The notes beneath the pieces were generated by a model. The model made no database searches. It was not told the origin of the DNA and saw only the letters and a program-made list of their open reading frames with translations. 64,000 bases of DNA from Massilia sp. Root351 (lineage in GTDB: Bacteria > Pseudomonadota > Gammaproteobacteria > Burkholderiales > Burkholderiaceae_D): the NCBI RefSeq assembly GCF_001425045.1, contig NZ_LMDJ01000012.1, positions 100,522 to 164,521 of the forward strand, in the 5' to 3' direction. This document shows positions 1-8,592 of this stretch, one piece after another (positions within the stretch are counted from its first letter, which is position 1; every line of letters begins with the position of its first letter). The position numbers and the translations under genes are program-made.

Positions 1-96
1 GAATGAAACGTCAACGCTTAGTATAGCATTGATAAAAACCGGACTGCCCCGATCTTGGTCTGGTTTTATCAGAACATACACAAAAAGGATGACCAT

Positions 97-711
97 ATGC
101 AAGACACCAAGACCCTGCTGGCAAAATTCTTCAGCCTGTTCGCCGGCGTGGCCCTGTCCGGCGCGGTAGCTGCCGCCCCGGCCGCGCCCAATCCCACGCC
201 CCAGGTATCGCTGAAGACCACCGAGGGCGAGATCGTGCTCGAGCTGAACCAGGAAAAAGCGCCCAAGTCGGTGGCCAACTTCCTGTCCTACGTGAAGAGC
301 GGCCACTACAAGGGCACCATTTTCCACCGCGTGATCGACGGCTTCATGATCCAGGCTGGCGGCTACACCGTGGACCTGAAGGGCAAGCCGACCAAGCCGC
401 CGGTGGTGAGCGAGTCGCAAAACGGCCTGAAGAATGAAACCTACAGCGTGGCCATGGCCCGCACCGGCAACCCGAACTCGGCCACGGCGCAATTCTTCAT
501 CAACGTGGTGGACAACACCGGCCTCGACTATCCCGGCCAGGACGGCTTCGGCTACACCGTGTTCGGCAAGGTGGTCAAGGGCCACGAGGTGGTGGACAAG
601 ATCAAGGGCGTGCTGGTGGACGACAAGGGCATCTTCCAGAACATCCCCGTGACGCCCATCGTCATCAAGTCCGCCACGGTACTGAAAACGCCTGTTCCGG
701 TGACGCAGTAA
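97..711 (+). CDS. Periplasmic peptidyl-prolyl cis-trans isomerase (cyclophilin)
   Basis: A 204-residue cyclophilin that should catalyse cis-trans isomerisation of X-Pro bonds in exported proteins. The start at 97 is chosen because an AAGGAT Shine-Dalgarno sits about 8 bases upstream and the product then opens with a signal peptide (MQDTKTLLAKFF, hydrophobic core, AAA cleavage region near residue 28). An ATG at 55 is in frame but has no signal-like start. Cyclophilin signatures follow: FHRVIDGFMIQ (arginine and phenylalanine of the active site) and SATAQFFINV. It lies 100 bp upstream of a cytoplasmic paralogue that lacks the signal peptide, so the two look like a tandem duplication split between compartments. 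Family assignment is firm; the periplasmic location is inferred from the leader. Confidence 0.93.
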   Translation: MQDTKTLLAKFFSLFAGVALSGAVAAAPAAPNPTPQVSLKTTEGEIVLELNQEKAPKSVANFLSYVKSGHYKGTIFHRVIDGFMIQAGGYTVDLKGKPTKPPVVSESQNGLKNETYSVAMARTGNPNSATAQFFINVVDNTGLDYPGQDGFGYTVFGKVVKGHEVVDKIKGVLVDDKGIFQNIPVTPIVIKSATVLKTPVPVTQ

Positions 712-811
712 AATAGCGCTTTGGCCGCGCCTGCTGTATAGTCGCGGCCCTGTACGGAACGCATCACAATTTCCAGATCAACACCTCAAGATAACTACGT
801 CAAGGATAATC

Positions 812-1303
812 ATGACCACCATCGTCATCACCACCAACATGGGCAAGATCACCGCTGAGCTGGACGCTGAAAAGGCGCCGAAAACGGTTGAGAACTTCCT
901 GGCCTACATGAACGCCGGCCACTACAACAACACCATCTTCCACCGCGTGATCGACGGCTTCATGATCCAGGGCGGCGGCTTCGAGCCAGGCATGAAGCAG
1001 AAGCCGGCCGACACCACCGTGGAAAACGAAGCCAAGAACGGCTTGAAAAACGAGCCGTACACCCTGGCCATGGCCCGCACCTCGGCGCCGCACTCGGCAT
1101 CGGCCCAGTTCTTCATCAACGTGAAGAACAACTCCTTCCTGGACTACCCAGGCCAGGACGGCTGGGGCTACGCTGTGTTCGGTAAAGTCACCGAAGGCAC
1201 CGAAGTCGTGGACGCGATGAAAAAAGTGAAAACCACCCGCAGCGGCATGTTCGCCGACGTGCCAGTGGAAGACATCGTCATCGAGAAAGTCGAAGCCGTT
1301 TAA
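812..1303 (+). CDS. ppiB: Cytoplasmic peptidyl-prolyl cis-trans isomerase PpiB
   Basis: A 163-residue single-domain cyclophilin with no leader, starting directly MTTIVITTNMG. The active-site blocks FHRVIDGFMIQGGGF and SASAQFFINV are intact, as is GYAVFGKV near the C-terminus. Length matches E. coli PpiB (164). It assists folding of cytoplasmic proteins by isomerising proline bonds. The next gene, lpxH, begins 25 bp downstream on the same strand; ppiB-lpxH linkage is also known in E. coli, which supports both names and suggests co-transcription. Confidence 0.95.
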   Translation: MTTIVITTNMGKITAELDAEKAPKTVENFLAYMNAGHYNNTIFHRVIDGFMIQGGGFEPGMKQKPADTTVENEAKNGLKNEPYTLAMARTSAPHSASAQFFINVKNNSFLDYPGQDGWGYAVFGKVTEGTEVVDAMKKVKTTRSGMFADVPVEDIVIEKVEAV

Positions 1304-1328
1304 TCGGGCTCGCAGCACGCCCTATCCG

Positions 1329-2096
1329 ATGCAGGCCGACGGCACCAAGCGCATCAGCGCCCTCTTCATTTCCGACCTGCATCTGCAGCCGGCCCAGCCC
1401 GCCATCACGGCGGCGTTCCATGCCTTCATGGAACAGCAGGCGCCGGCTGCCGCCTCGCTATACCTGCTCGGCGACCTGTTCGAGTACTGGGCCGGCGACG
1501 ACGACCTCGCCGAACCGTTCCACCAAGAAATTACCTGCGCCATCCGCCGCGTCAGCGACGCCGGCGTGGCGGTATTCTGGATTGCCGGCAACCGCGACTT
1601 CCTGGCCGGCGACGGCTTTGCGGCCGCTTCCGGCGCCACCATCCTGCCCGAAACCTGGGTGGCCGACATCGGCGGCCAGCGCGTGGTGCTGCTGCACGGC
1701 GATGCGCAGTGCACCGGCGACCTGAAGTACATGGAGTTCCGCGCCCAGGTGCGCCAGCCCGCGTGGCAACAGCAATTCCTGGCCATGCCGCTGGCCCAGC
1801 GCAAGGCCATCATCGCCGGCTTGCGCGACAACAGCCGCAAGGCCCACACCGAAAAGTCCTATGAGATCATGGACGTCACGCCGCAGGCGATTGCCGACAT
1901 CTTCGAGCAGACCGGCGCCAGCGTCATGATCCACGGCCATACCCACCGCCCCGCCCTGCACGAGGTAGCCGGCAAGCGCCGCTACGTGCTGCCGGACTGG
2001 GAGCCGGATTCCGTGCCGCCCCGCGGCGGCTGGATTGCCATCGCCGCAGATGGCGCCATCACCCGCCACCAACTGGATGGCGCCATCATCGCCTGA
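1329..2096 (+). CDS. lpxH: UDP-2,3-diacylglucosamine diphosphatase LpxH
   Basis: A 255-residue calcineurin-like metallophosphoesterase that hydrolyses UDP-2,3-diacylglucosamine to lipid X and UMP, the fourth step of lipid A synthesis at the inner membrane. The dinuclear metal motifs appear in order: FISDLHL (D-x-H, about residues 14-20), GDLFEYWAGDD, GNRDF, LLHGD and HGHTHRP near residue 200. The start at 1329 has no clear Shine-Dalgarno, so it may depend on translation from ppiB 25 bp upstream. The length is in the usual 240-260 range. Confident call. Confidence 0.93.
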   Translation: MQADGTKRISALFISDLHLQPAQPAITAAFHAFMEQQAPAAASLYLLGDLFEYWAGDDDLAEPFHQEITCAIRRVSDAGVAVFWIAGNRDFLAGDGFAAASGATILPETWVADIGGQRVVLLHGDAQCTGDLKYMEFRAQVRQPAWQQQFLAMPLAQRKAIIAGLRDNSRKAHTEKSYEIMDVTPQAIADIFEQTGASVMIHGHTHRPALHEVAGKRRYVLPDWEPDSVPPRGGWIAIAADGAITRHQLDGAIIA

Positions 2097-2120
2097 CTTT
2101 TTGTAGTCGTGTTACACATC

Positions 2121-2165
2121 GCTACATTATCCGTGTGGAATTATTAGCAAGTCCCCGCGTATAAT
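2121..2165 (+). promoter_or_regulatory. Probable promoter region of the binding-protein pair
   Basis: The 86-bp gap before the binding-protein genes contains a perfect TATAAT at 2160-2165 with a weak GGAATT at the -35 distance (17 bp). Just upstream, 2121-2134 reads GCTACATTATCCGT, an exact 14-base match to part of the inverted repeat at 8627-8645 in front of the CMD/HxlR genes. The -10 is seen directly; the regulatory reading is inference. Confidence 0.4.
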
Positions 2166-2194
2166 CGTTTCATCAATGTGAAATGTGCGGTCCG

Positions 2195-2962
2195 ATGAAT
2201 CCAGGCTTGAATCCAGGCGTATTAATGGCTACGCCTCTGCTGCTGGCCGCCGTGCTGGCCGCCGCTCCAGCCTCCGCGCAGCCCCTCACGGTCGCCTGGC
2301 GCGAGAAGGCGCCCTATTACTACCTGGAAGACGGCATGGAAAAGGGCTTCATGCTGGCCTATGCGAAGCAATTGTTCGCCACCGCCGGCGTGGAGGCGCA
2401 ATTCGTGCGCGAGCCGCACAAGCGCATCTTCAGCCGCTTCGCCGACGGCACCCGCAACTACTGCTCGATCGCGTGGTACCGCTTGCCGGAACGCGAACGG
2501 GTTGCCCAATACTCCCTGCCCGTTTATACCGATCCGCCGCAGACCATCCTGGTGGCGCCGGCAGCCCTGCAGCGCGTGCGCACGCACCCCACCCTGGCTT
2601 CGATGATGGCGGACCCGGTCCTGACACTGGCCGTCATGGACGGCGTGTCCTACGGCCCGGAACTGGACGCCCGCATCAAGCAAAGCGCCAACCAGATCAT
2701 GCGCCGCACCGTGCCCACCTCCAATATGGTGCAAATGCTGGCGGCTGGCCGCGCCTCCTATCTGCTGACGGACCGCAACGACTGGAACTACATGCGCACG
2801 CGCCACAAGCAGCTGGCCAGCCTGGTGCAGTATGAAGTGCCTGACCTGCCGCCGGGGCTGAAACGCCACATCCTGTGCAGCCGCGACGTGCCCGCCGCCA
2901 CCATGGAAAAACTGAACCAGGCCATCCGCACCAGCGCCAAGCCCAGCGCACAAGACAAATGA
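2195..2962 (+). CDS. Periplasmic substrate-binding protein (SBP_bac_3-like), copy 1
   Basis: About 255 residues with an exported N-terminus (MATPLLLAAVLAAAPASAQ) followed by a solute-binding fold like amino-acid binding proteins: TVAWREKAPYYYLEDG near the start and a GVSYGPELDAR segment mid-protein. An ATG at 2183 is also in frame; 2195 and 2225 are further candidates. No permease or ATPase gene is adjacent, so it may be a sensor or a free scavenging protein and not part of an ABC importer. The next gene is a close paralogue whose start codon overlaps this stop (ATGA at 2959-2962). The ligand cannot be told from sequence. Confidence 0.8.
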   Translation: MNPGLNPGVLMATPLLLAAVLAAAPASAQPLTVAWREKAPYYYLEDGMEKGFMLAYAKQLFATAGVEAQFVREPHKRIFSRFADGTRNYCSIAWYRLPERERVAQYSLPVYTDPPQTILVAPAALQRVRTHPTLASMMADPVLTLAVMDGVSYGPELDARIKQSANQIMRRTVPTSNMVQMLAAGRASYLLTDRNDWNYMRTRHKQLASLVQYEVPDLPPGLKRHILCSRDVPAATMEKLNQAIRTSAKPSAQDK

Positions 2963-3729
2963 TGGCACCACGCGCCGCCCTTGTCCTTCTTGGCAGCACG
3001 CCGCTGGCGGCGGCCTTGGCCATGCCCGCCGCGAATGCGGCAGCCGCCCCCATCACCGTGGCGTGGTCCGAAAAGCCGCCCTATTACTACATCGAGGACG
3101 GCCTAGAAAAAGGCTTCCTGCTGGCATACGGCAAAACGCTGTTCGCCGCCGCAGGCATCGAGGCCATCTTTGTGCGCGAACCGCAGAAACGCATCTGGTC
3201 GCGCTTCCGTACCGGCATGCGCAACTACTGTTCAATCGGCTGGTACCACCTGGCCGAGCGCACGGCTATCGCGCAATACTCGCTGCCGATTTACACGGAC
3301 CCAACCCAGATGGTGCTGATCGCGCCGAAGGCGGTGGCACAGGTGCAGGCGCACGCCACGCTGGCCTCCATGCTGGCCGACCCGGCGCTGACGCTGGGCC
3401 TGCTGGACGGCTCCTCGTATGGCGCTGCGCTGGACGCGCGCATCCAGCGCAGCGCGAACCGCAAGATGCTCAGCAACGTGAACAGCGTGGGCATGATGCA
3501 GATGGTGGCGGCGGACCGTGTTTCCTACATGCTGTCCGACCGCACCGACTGGAACCACATGCGCATCCGCCACCGGGCGCTGGACAGCGTGGTGCAGTAT
3601 GAAGTGCCGGACGTGCCGCCCGGCCTGAAGCGCCATATCGTGTGCAGCCGGGACATTCCGGCCGCCACCATGGAAAAGCTGAACCAGGCGATCCGCGTGA
3701 CGCCGAAGCCGGTTCCAGCGGAAAAGTAG
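2959..3729 (+). CDS. Periplasmic substrate-binding protein (SBP_bac_3-like), copy 2
   Basis: A 256-residue paralogue of the preceding gene, co-translated through a 4-bp ATGA overlap. The leader is AALVLLGSTPLAAALAMPAANAAAA, and the mature part aligns through TVAWSEKPPYYYIEDG, FVREPQKRIWSRF, NYCSIGWYHL, YSLPIYTDP and the shared tail VPPGLKRHI..SRDIPAATMEKLNQAI. By eye well over half of the residues match copy 1. A long in-frame extension upstream (to 2875) lies inside copy 1 and is unlikely to be used. The stop is one base from the stop of the convergent glucarate dehydratase gene, leaving no room for a separate terminator. Confidence 0.8.
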   Translation: MMAPRAALVLLGSTPLAAALAMPAANAAAAPITVAWSEKPPYYYIEDGLEKGFLLAYGKTLFAAAGIEAIFVREPQKRIWSRFRTGMRNYCSIGWYHLAERTAIAQYSLPIYTDPTQMVLIAPKAVAQVQAHATLASMLADPALTLGLLDGSSYGAALDARIQRSANRKMLSNVNSVGMMQMVAADRVSYMLSDRTDWNHMRIRHRALDSVVQYEVPDVPPGLKRHIVCSRDIPAATMEKLNQAIRVTPKPVPAEK

Positions 3730-3730
3730 A

Positions 3731-5062
3731 TCAGCGCACGAAGCTCGGGCGCTTGTTGTCGAACTTCCAGCCCGGGAAGTAGAACTGCATCGCCACCGCG
3801 TCGTCGCGCGCGCCCAGGCCCATGCCCAGGTACACCTGGTGCGCCGCGTCGATCGCGTCCATATCGACTTCCACGCCCAGGCCGGCCCTGGCCGGCACGC
3901 TGATCTTGCCGCCCTCGATCTGCATCGGCGCCTTGGTCAGGCGCTGGCCGTCCTGCCAGATCCAGTGCGTGTCGATGGCGGTGATATTGCCCGGCGCGGC
4001 TGCGGCCACGTGGGTGAACATGGCGAGCGATATGTCGAAGTGGTTGTTCGAGTGCGAACCCCAGGTCAGGCCCCATTCCTTGCACATCTGCGCCACCCGC
4101 ACCGAGCCTTCCATGGTCCAGAAGTGCGGGTCGGCCAGCGGAATGTCGACCGACTGCAGCTGGATCGAATGGCCCATCTCGCGCCAGTCGGTGGCGATCA
4201 TATTGGTGGCGGTGCGCAGGCCGGTGGCACGGCGGAACTCGGCCATCACTTCACGGCCGGAATAGCCGTTCTCGGCGCCGCACGGGTCTTCCGCATAGGC
4301 CAGCACGTGGTGCTGGTCGCGGCACAGGCGGATCGCGTCCTTCAGCGACCAGGCGCCGTTCGGGTCGAGCGTGATGCGCGCTTCCGGGAAGCGCCCGGCC
4401 AGCGCCGTCACCGCTTCGATTTCCTCCTCGCCGCGCAGCACGCCGCCTTTCAGCTTGAAGTCCTTGAAGCCGTAGCGCTCATAAGCCGCTTCGGCAAGGC
4501 GCACCACCGCTTCCGGCGTCATGGCCTTTTCATGGCGCAGGCGCGACCAGGCATCCGGCGCATCTGGCTCGCTGTTGTATGGGAGGTCGGTCACGCTGCG
4601 GTCGCCGATGTAAAACAGGTAGCCCAGCACCGGCACTTCGCTGCGCTGCTGGCCGTCGCCCAGCAAGGCGCACACCGGCACGCCCAGGAATTGGCCCAGC
4701 AGGTCGAGCAACGCCGATTCCAGTGCGGTGACGGCATGGATCGCAATGCGCAGGTCGAAGGTCTGCAAGCCGCGCCCGCCAGCGTCGCGCTCGGCGAAAG
4801 CGGTACGCGCCGCGTTCAGGATGGCCTTGTAGTTGCCGATGGACTGCCCGACCACCATCGCTTGCGCGTCTTCCAGTGTCTTGCGGATCGCCTCGCCGCC
4901 CGGCACCTCGCCCACGCCGGTGTTGCCGGCACTGTCCGTCATGAGCACGATGTTGCGCGTGAAGTAAGGGCCGTGCGCGCCGCTCAGGTTGAGCAGCATG
5001 CTGTCGCGGCCGGCAACGGGGATGACGCGCATGGCGGTAATGAGCGGGGTCGAATTCTGCAT
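3731..5062 (-). CDS. gudD: Glucarate dehydratase
   Basis: A 443-residue enolase-superfamily enzyme that dehydrates D-glucarate to 5-keto-4-deoxy-D-glucarate. The start at 5062 is chosen because GGAG lies six bases upstream; an in-frame ATG at 5074 is the alternative. Superfamily residues are visible: the KxK acid/base pair in [13 protein letters not shown], metal ligands in LDPNGAW and AEDPCG, the Asn in [16 protein letters not shown], and the catalytic His in [10 protein letters not shown]. Length matches E. coli GudD (446). It diverges from a LacI-type regulator 84 bp away, its likely controller. No glucarate transporter or KDG aldolase gene is near. Confidence 0.93.
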   Translation of the reverse strand: MQNSTPLITAMRVIPVAGRDSMLLNLSGAHGPYFTRNIVLMTDSAGNTGVGEVPGGEAIRKTLEDAQAMVVGQSIGNYKAILNAARTAFAERDAGGRGLQTFDLRIAIHAVTALESALLDLLGQFLGVPVCALLGDGQQRSEVPVLGYLFYIGDRSVTDLPYNSEPDAPDAWSRLRHEKAMTPEAVVRLAEAAYERYGFKDFKLKGGVLRGEEEIEAVTALAGRFPEARITLDPNGAWSLKDAIRLCRDQHHVLAYAEDPCGAENGYSGREVMAEFRRATGLRTATNMIATDWREMGHSIQLQSVDIPLADPHFWTMEGSVRVAQMCKEWGLTWGSHSNNHFDISLAMFTHVAAAAPGNITAIDTHWIWQDGQRLTKAPMQIEGGKISVPARAGLGVEVDMDAIDAAHQVYLGMGLGARDDAVAMQFYFPGWKFDNKRPSFVR

Positions 5063-5146
5063 CTTGCACTCCAAATGATTGAAAATGATATATAGTTCAC
5101 ACTATCTACATCAAATCCTACCATAACTACCCAGTCGTCGTACAAC

Positions 5147-6196
5147 ATGAAGAAGAACAAACCGGAACTTCGTTTGCTGACCACCCCCACTGCGCAGGTG
5201 CAGGTAAGCGGCGCCACGCTGGTGGACGTGGCGAGGGTGGCGGGCGTGTCGCCCATTACCGTGTCACGCGCGCTGAACCAGCCGCAGCTGGTGCGGCCCA
5301 ACACGCTGGCCAAGGTGCAGGCGGCCGTGCAGGAAACCGGCTATGCGAAAAACATGTTGCCGGGCGGATTGGCGGCCAGCCGCAGCAAGCTGGTGGCGCT
5401 GGTGCTGCCGACGATTTCGAACCAGATTTTCGCGGACATGATCCAGGGCACCAGCGACGCGCTGACGCAGGCTGGCTACCAGTTGCTGCTGGGATTTTCC
5501 GGCTACGAGGAATGGCGCGAGGAGATCCTGGTGGAGACCATCATGAGCCGGCGCCCGGATGGCATCATCCTGACCGGCACGCTGCACACCGATAACACGC
5601 GGCGCCGCTTGCAGCAGTCCGGCACGCCGGTAGTGGAGACCTGGGACATGACGGCCTCGCCGATCGACATGGTAATCGGCTTTTCTCACGAGGAAGTGGG
5701 CCATGCGACGGCTACGCATCTGCTGCAACAGGGCTGCCGCCGCTTCGCCATACTGACCGCCGGCGACCCGCGGGCGGCGCGCCGCAACCAGGGCCTGCAG
5801 GCGGCACTGGCCAAGCAGGGCGTGAGCGTGGTGGCCACGCACACGGCGCCGGTGCCGGGCACCCTGCCGCTCGGACGCGAAGGCATGGCACAGCTGCTGC
5901 AAGCGCACCCCGGCCTGGACGCGGTGGTGTGCAGCTCGGATACCCTGGCGCATGGTGCGCTGATAGAAGCGGCCGCCAGGGGCGTGCAGGTGCCCGGGCA
6001 GCTGAAGGTGGTAGGCTTCGGCGACCTGAATTTTGCCAGCCACACCGTACCGCCGCTGTCCACCATCCGCGTGGACGGCGCCCGCATCGGCGCCCTCGCC
6101 GCGCAAGCCATCCTGGCGCGCATGGACGGCACCGGCTCGCCGCCCGCCAGGGCCATCAACACCGGCTTCGAACTGGTGCAGCGCGGCAGCAGTTAG
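5147..6196 (+). CDS. LacI-family transcriptional regulator, probably of gudD
   Basis: A 349-residue repressor. The LacI helix-turn-helix is at about residues 22-45 (ATLVDVARVAGVSPITVSRALN) followed by the hinge helix region (GYAKNMLPGGLAASRS) and a periplasmic-binding-like sensor domain starting at KLVALVLPTISNQIF. A 25-residue N-terminal extension precedes the HTH. It is divergent from glucarate dehydratase across an 84-bp AT-rich gap, so regulation of gudD in response to glucarate or an intermediate is the natural inference. I did not find a clean full palindromic operator in the gap. Confidence 0.88.
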   Translation: MKKNKPELRLLTTPTAQVQVSGATLVDVARVAGVSPITVSRALNQPQLVRPNTLAKVQAAVQETGYAKNMLPGGLAASRSKLVALVLPTISNQIFADMIQGTSDALTQAGYQLLLGFSGYEEWREEILVETIMSRRPDGIILTGTLHTDNTRRRLQQSGTPVVETWDMTASPIDMVIGFSHEEVGHATATHLLQQGCRRFAILTAGDPRAARRNQGLQAALAKQGVSVVATHTAPVPGTLPLGREGMAQLLQAHPGLDAVVCSSDTLAHGALIEAAARGVQVPGQLKVVGFGDLNFASHTVPPLSTIRVDGARIGALAAQAILARMDGTGSPPARAINTGFELVQRGSS

Positions 6197-6203
6197 CGGA
6201 CGG

Positions 6204-6596
6204 TCAAGCCGGCAGCCTGGCGACTACCTTGATTTCAAACTGAAAACCGTACAGCCACGTTACGCCGACGGCGGTGACCGTCGGATGCGGCGCGCCGCCC
6301 CAGAATTCCTGCACCACGCGCCAGATGCGCTCGAACTTCGTTTCGGGGTCGACGATAAAGACGGTCACGTCCTGCACATCGTCGAAGGTACACCGCGCGG
6401 CGGCCAGGATGGCGTTCAGGTTCTTGAAGGCGAGCCGCACCTGCGCTTCCAGTTCCGGCTCCGGCGAACCGTCCTCGCGGCTGCCGACCTGGCCGGATAC
6501 AAACAGCAAGCCATCGGCGCGCACGGCGGGCGAATAGCGGTTCTTTTCGTACAGCGCCTGGCGGCCGGGCGGGAAAACGACGTCGCGTACTGGCAT
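6204..6596 (-). CDS. RidA/YjgF family protein
   Basis: A 130-residue member of the RidA family, whose canonical member deaminates reactive enamines and imines made by PLP enzymes. Signatures: YSPAVRADGLLFVSGQVG near residue 20, QVRLAFKNLNAILAAA, and VTVFIVDPE. The catalytic arginine of true RidA (in the C-terminal R-x-x-V-E block) is not obvious here; the tail reads PTVTAVGVTWLYGFQFEIKVVA, which resembles non-canonical Rid subgroups. AGGAG lies 6 bases before the ATG. It is divergent from a LysR gene with a palindrome between them. Confidence 0.87.
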   Translation of the reverse strand: MPVRDVVFPPGRQALYEKNRYSPAVRADGLLFVSGQVGSREDGSPEPELEAQVRLAFKNLNAILAAARCTFDDVQDVTVFIVDPETKFERIWRVVQEFWGGAPHPTVTAVGVTWLYGFQFEIKVVARLPA

Positions 6597-6675
6597 GGGT
6601 AGCTCCTGAAAGTTGGTGTGGAGAGCACTTTACCTGCATGCGGATTGCGGATAAACACGCAAATCCCGCCATAAC

Positions 6676-6694
6676 TGTTTGTATAATCCAAACA
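6676..6694. promoter_or_regulatory. Inverted repeat overlapping a -10 box between ridA-like and lysR genes
   Basis: TGTTTG-N7-CAAACA, a perfect 6-bp inverted repeat whose centre contains TATAAT (6682-6687), the probable -10 of the LysR gene starting at 6711. The size fits a LysR-type half-site pair. Autoregulation and control of the divergent RidA-family gene is inferred. Confidence 0.5.
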
Positions 6695-6710
6695 ATAACG
6701 GGAGGCGGAC

Positions 6711-7628
6711 ATGGACAGGTTTGACGCGATGAAGGCCTTTGTACGGGTGGTGGAAGCCGGCAGTTTCACCAAGGCGGCGCTGACGCTGCACATGAGCCGG
6801 ACCACGGTGACGCAGTTGGTGCAGCAGCTGGAGGCGCGTCTGCGCCTGAAACTGCTGAACCGCACCACCCGCAAGGTCAATGTCACCGAAGACGGCGCCG
6901 TGTACTACGAGCGCATCGTGCGCCTACTGGCCGAGCTGGAGGATGTGGAAACCAGCCTGCCCGGCGCCTCGGCGGCGCCGCACGGCGTGCTGCGGGTGGA
7001 CGTGCCCAGCCCCTTCGCCACCATGATCCTGGTGCCCGCGCTGCCGCTGTTCCACGCGAAGTACCCCGACATCCAGTTCGACCTGGGCGCCAGCGACCGC
7101 AAGGTGGACCTGATCGGCGAGAACGTGGACTGCGTGCTGCGCGGCGGCGCCATTGCCGACCTGTCGCTGGCGGCGCGGCACGTGGGCGACCTGCAGCTGG
7201 GCGTCTATGCAGCGCCAGCCTACCTGGCGCGCGCCGGCACGCCGCGCCATCCGGCCGAGCTGCAGGACGACGGCCATCGCATCGTCAAGTACCGCTGGTC
7301 CGGCAGCGGCGATGGCTTCCCGTACACCATGCGGAAGGACGGCGAGCGCCTGAAGATGCAGGGCCGCCACATCCTGACCATCGACGATGGCAACGCCTAC
7401 CTGGCGGCAGGCCTGGCGGGGCTGGGCGTGCTTTGGCTACCGGCGTACATGGCGCAGGCGCATGCCACGAGCGGCGCACTGGTGCCGCTGTTCGAAGACT
7501 GGCGCACCGAGCCGATGCCGATGCACATCGCTTATCCGCCCAACCGCCATGTCAGCAAGAAGCTGCGCGTGTTCATGGACTGGGTGGCCGAGCTGATGGC
7601 GCAGCACGCGCCCGTGACAAGCCGATAA
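6711..7628 (+). CDS. LysR-family transcriptional regulator
   Basis: A 305-residue LysR-type regulator with GGGAGG six bases before the ATG. The winged HTH occupies residues 1-60 (FVRVVEAGSFTKAALTLHMSRTTVTQLVQQLEARL...LNRTTRKVNVTEDG), then a LysR substrate-binding domain beginning APHGVLRVDVPSPFATMILVPALP. It belongs to the CrgA/PA0477-like group typical of betaproteobacteria. It faces the RidA-family gene over 114 bp. The effector is unknown. Confidence 0.9.
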   Translation: MDRFDAMKAFVRVVEAGSFTKAALTLHMSRTTVTQLVQQLEARLRLKLLNRTTRKVNVTEDGAVYYERIVRLLAELEDVETSLPGASAAPHGVLRVDVPSPFATMILVPALPLFHAKYPDIQFDLGASDRKVDLIGENVDCVLRGGAIADLSLAARHVGDLQLGVYAAPAYLARAGTPRHPAELQDDGHRIVKYRWSGSGDGFPYTMRKDGERLKMQGRHILTIDDGNAYLAAGLAGLGVLWLPAYMAQAHATSGALVPLFEDWRTEPMPMHIAYPPNRHVSKKLRVFMDWVAELMAQHAPVTSR

Positions 7629-7630
7629 AC

Positions 7631-8209
7631 TCAGCCCCAGATCATCTTCTCGGTCCAGCCCAGCTCCTTGAAATCCTGCTCGCGCAGGTCGGCCTCGCCT
7701 GCGCTGAAGAATTCGTCCAGCTGCGGCGGCTCCACGCCGGTGCCGGACAGCATGGCGTGCACCTGGCCGCGATGATGGATCTGGTGGCCGAACAGGTGCG
7801 CCAGCAGGCGATAGCGCTTGTCGCGCTGCACTGAGCCGGTGCGCAGTATCATCACCACACGGCCCAGTTCGTCATCCTTCAACTGCTGGCAATATTCGAT
7901 CAGGCGGCGGTCGGCGTCCTTCTGCGCGGCCCGCAGTTCGGCAACCGTGGCGCAGGGCTCGTCGCGCTCGAAAAAGCCCAGGTAGTTGGGATGCGGCTCC
8001 GCGCCGCGCATCTCGCGCTCCAGCGCATCGATGTAGAACCAGTCCACGGTCAGGATGTGGTTCAGCGTGGCCCTGATGGTGGGGAAAAAGCTGGTGCGGC
8101 GGGCCTCGAATTCCTCCTGGCTCAACTGCGCGCAGGCTTTCAGCAGGCGGTGGTTGGCCCAGGCATTGTTGTATGCCTCGGTCAGCAGGTGGTGCGAAAG
8201 TGTCGTCAT
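7631..8209 (-). CDS. DinB-family (four-helix) protein
   Basis: A 192-residue DinB/YfiT-type four-helix bundle protein. The start at 8209 is set by AAGGAG seven bases upstream and by overlap with the upstream stop (ATGA), although an in-frame ATG exists at 8239. Putative metal-binding histidines are in TLNHILTVDWFYIDAL (about residue 50) and in LLAHLFGHQIHHRGQVHAML (about 135-150), the typical H...HxxxH spacing. DinB proteins of this type are metal-dependent thiol transferases or hydrolases, but the substrate here is unknown. It forms a two-gene operon with the HxlR regulator. Confidence 0.85.
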   Translation of the reverse strand: MTTLSHHLLTEAYNNAWANHRLLKACAQLSQEEFEARRTSFFPTIRATLNHILTVDWFYIDALEREMRGAEPHPNYLGFFERDEPCATVAELRAAQKDADRRLIEYCQQLKDDELGRVVMILRTGSVQRDKRYRLLAHLFGHQIHHRGQVHAMLSGTGVEPPQLDEFFSAGEADLREQDFKELGWTEKMIWG

Positions 8210-8547
8210 ATTTTCTCCTTGCTCAATGCGCGCTGCCATTTCTCCGACCAGTGCAGCAGCGGCCCCATGGACTCCAGCAGCCCGGCGCCCAGCACGCTCA
8301 ACGCATACCCGCCCTCTTCGGCCGAATCGATGATACCGGCGTCGCGCAAATCGTGTAGCCGCTGATTCAGCACCGTCGGCGACATGTCCTCGCAGCGCGC
8401 GCGCAGCGCGCGGAAGGTCAGCGCTTCGGCACGTAATTCCCAGATGATGCGCATCACCCAGCGCCTGCCCAGCAGGTCCAGCAAAGCCATGATGGGACGG
8501 CCGCTGCGCGAGCCCCGCACCGGCATGCCCGGTTTTGGCGTAGCCAT
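8206..8547 (-). CDS. HxlR-family winged-helix regulator
   Basis: A 113-residue HxlR/MarR-like regulator. The start at 8547 follows GGAG at six bases; the in-frame ATG at 8574 has no such site. The winged helix spans LLDLLGRRWVMRIIWELRAEALTFRALRARCEDMSP to LNQRLHDLRDAGIID. The stop overlaps the DinB-family start by 4 bp, so both are translated from one mRNA. It is divergent from a CMD-family gene, and two matching inverted repeats lie in the shared promoter region. Unlike many HxlR sensors it has no obvious redox cysteine at the N-terminus (one Cys in RARCEDMS). Confidence 0.88.
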   Translation of the reverse strand: MATPKPGMPVRGSRSGRPIMALLDLLGRRWVMRIIWELRAEALTFRALRARCEDMSPTVLNQRLHDLRDAGIIDSAEEGGYALSVLGAGLLESMGPLLHWSEKWQRALSKEKI

Positions 8548-8592
8548 GGTTTCTCCAGGTTTATTCAGGTTCATTAAGGTTTACTCAAATAC

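Noticed and set aside
723..749. GGCCGCG/CGCGGCC stem between the two cyclophilin genes as a terminator
   Set aside because: Seven-base arms with a 13-base loop and no T-run; too weak to call.
3839..5095. Long open frame on the plus strand opposite glucarate dehydratase
   Set aside because: His/Arg/Gln-rich translation without motifs; mirrors codon bias of the gudD gene.
5063..5146. LacI operator between gudD and its regulator
   Set aside because: Only short imperfect symmetry around GATATATAG...CTATC; no convincing full palindrome.
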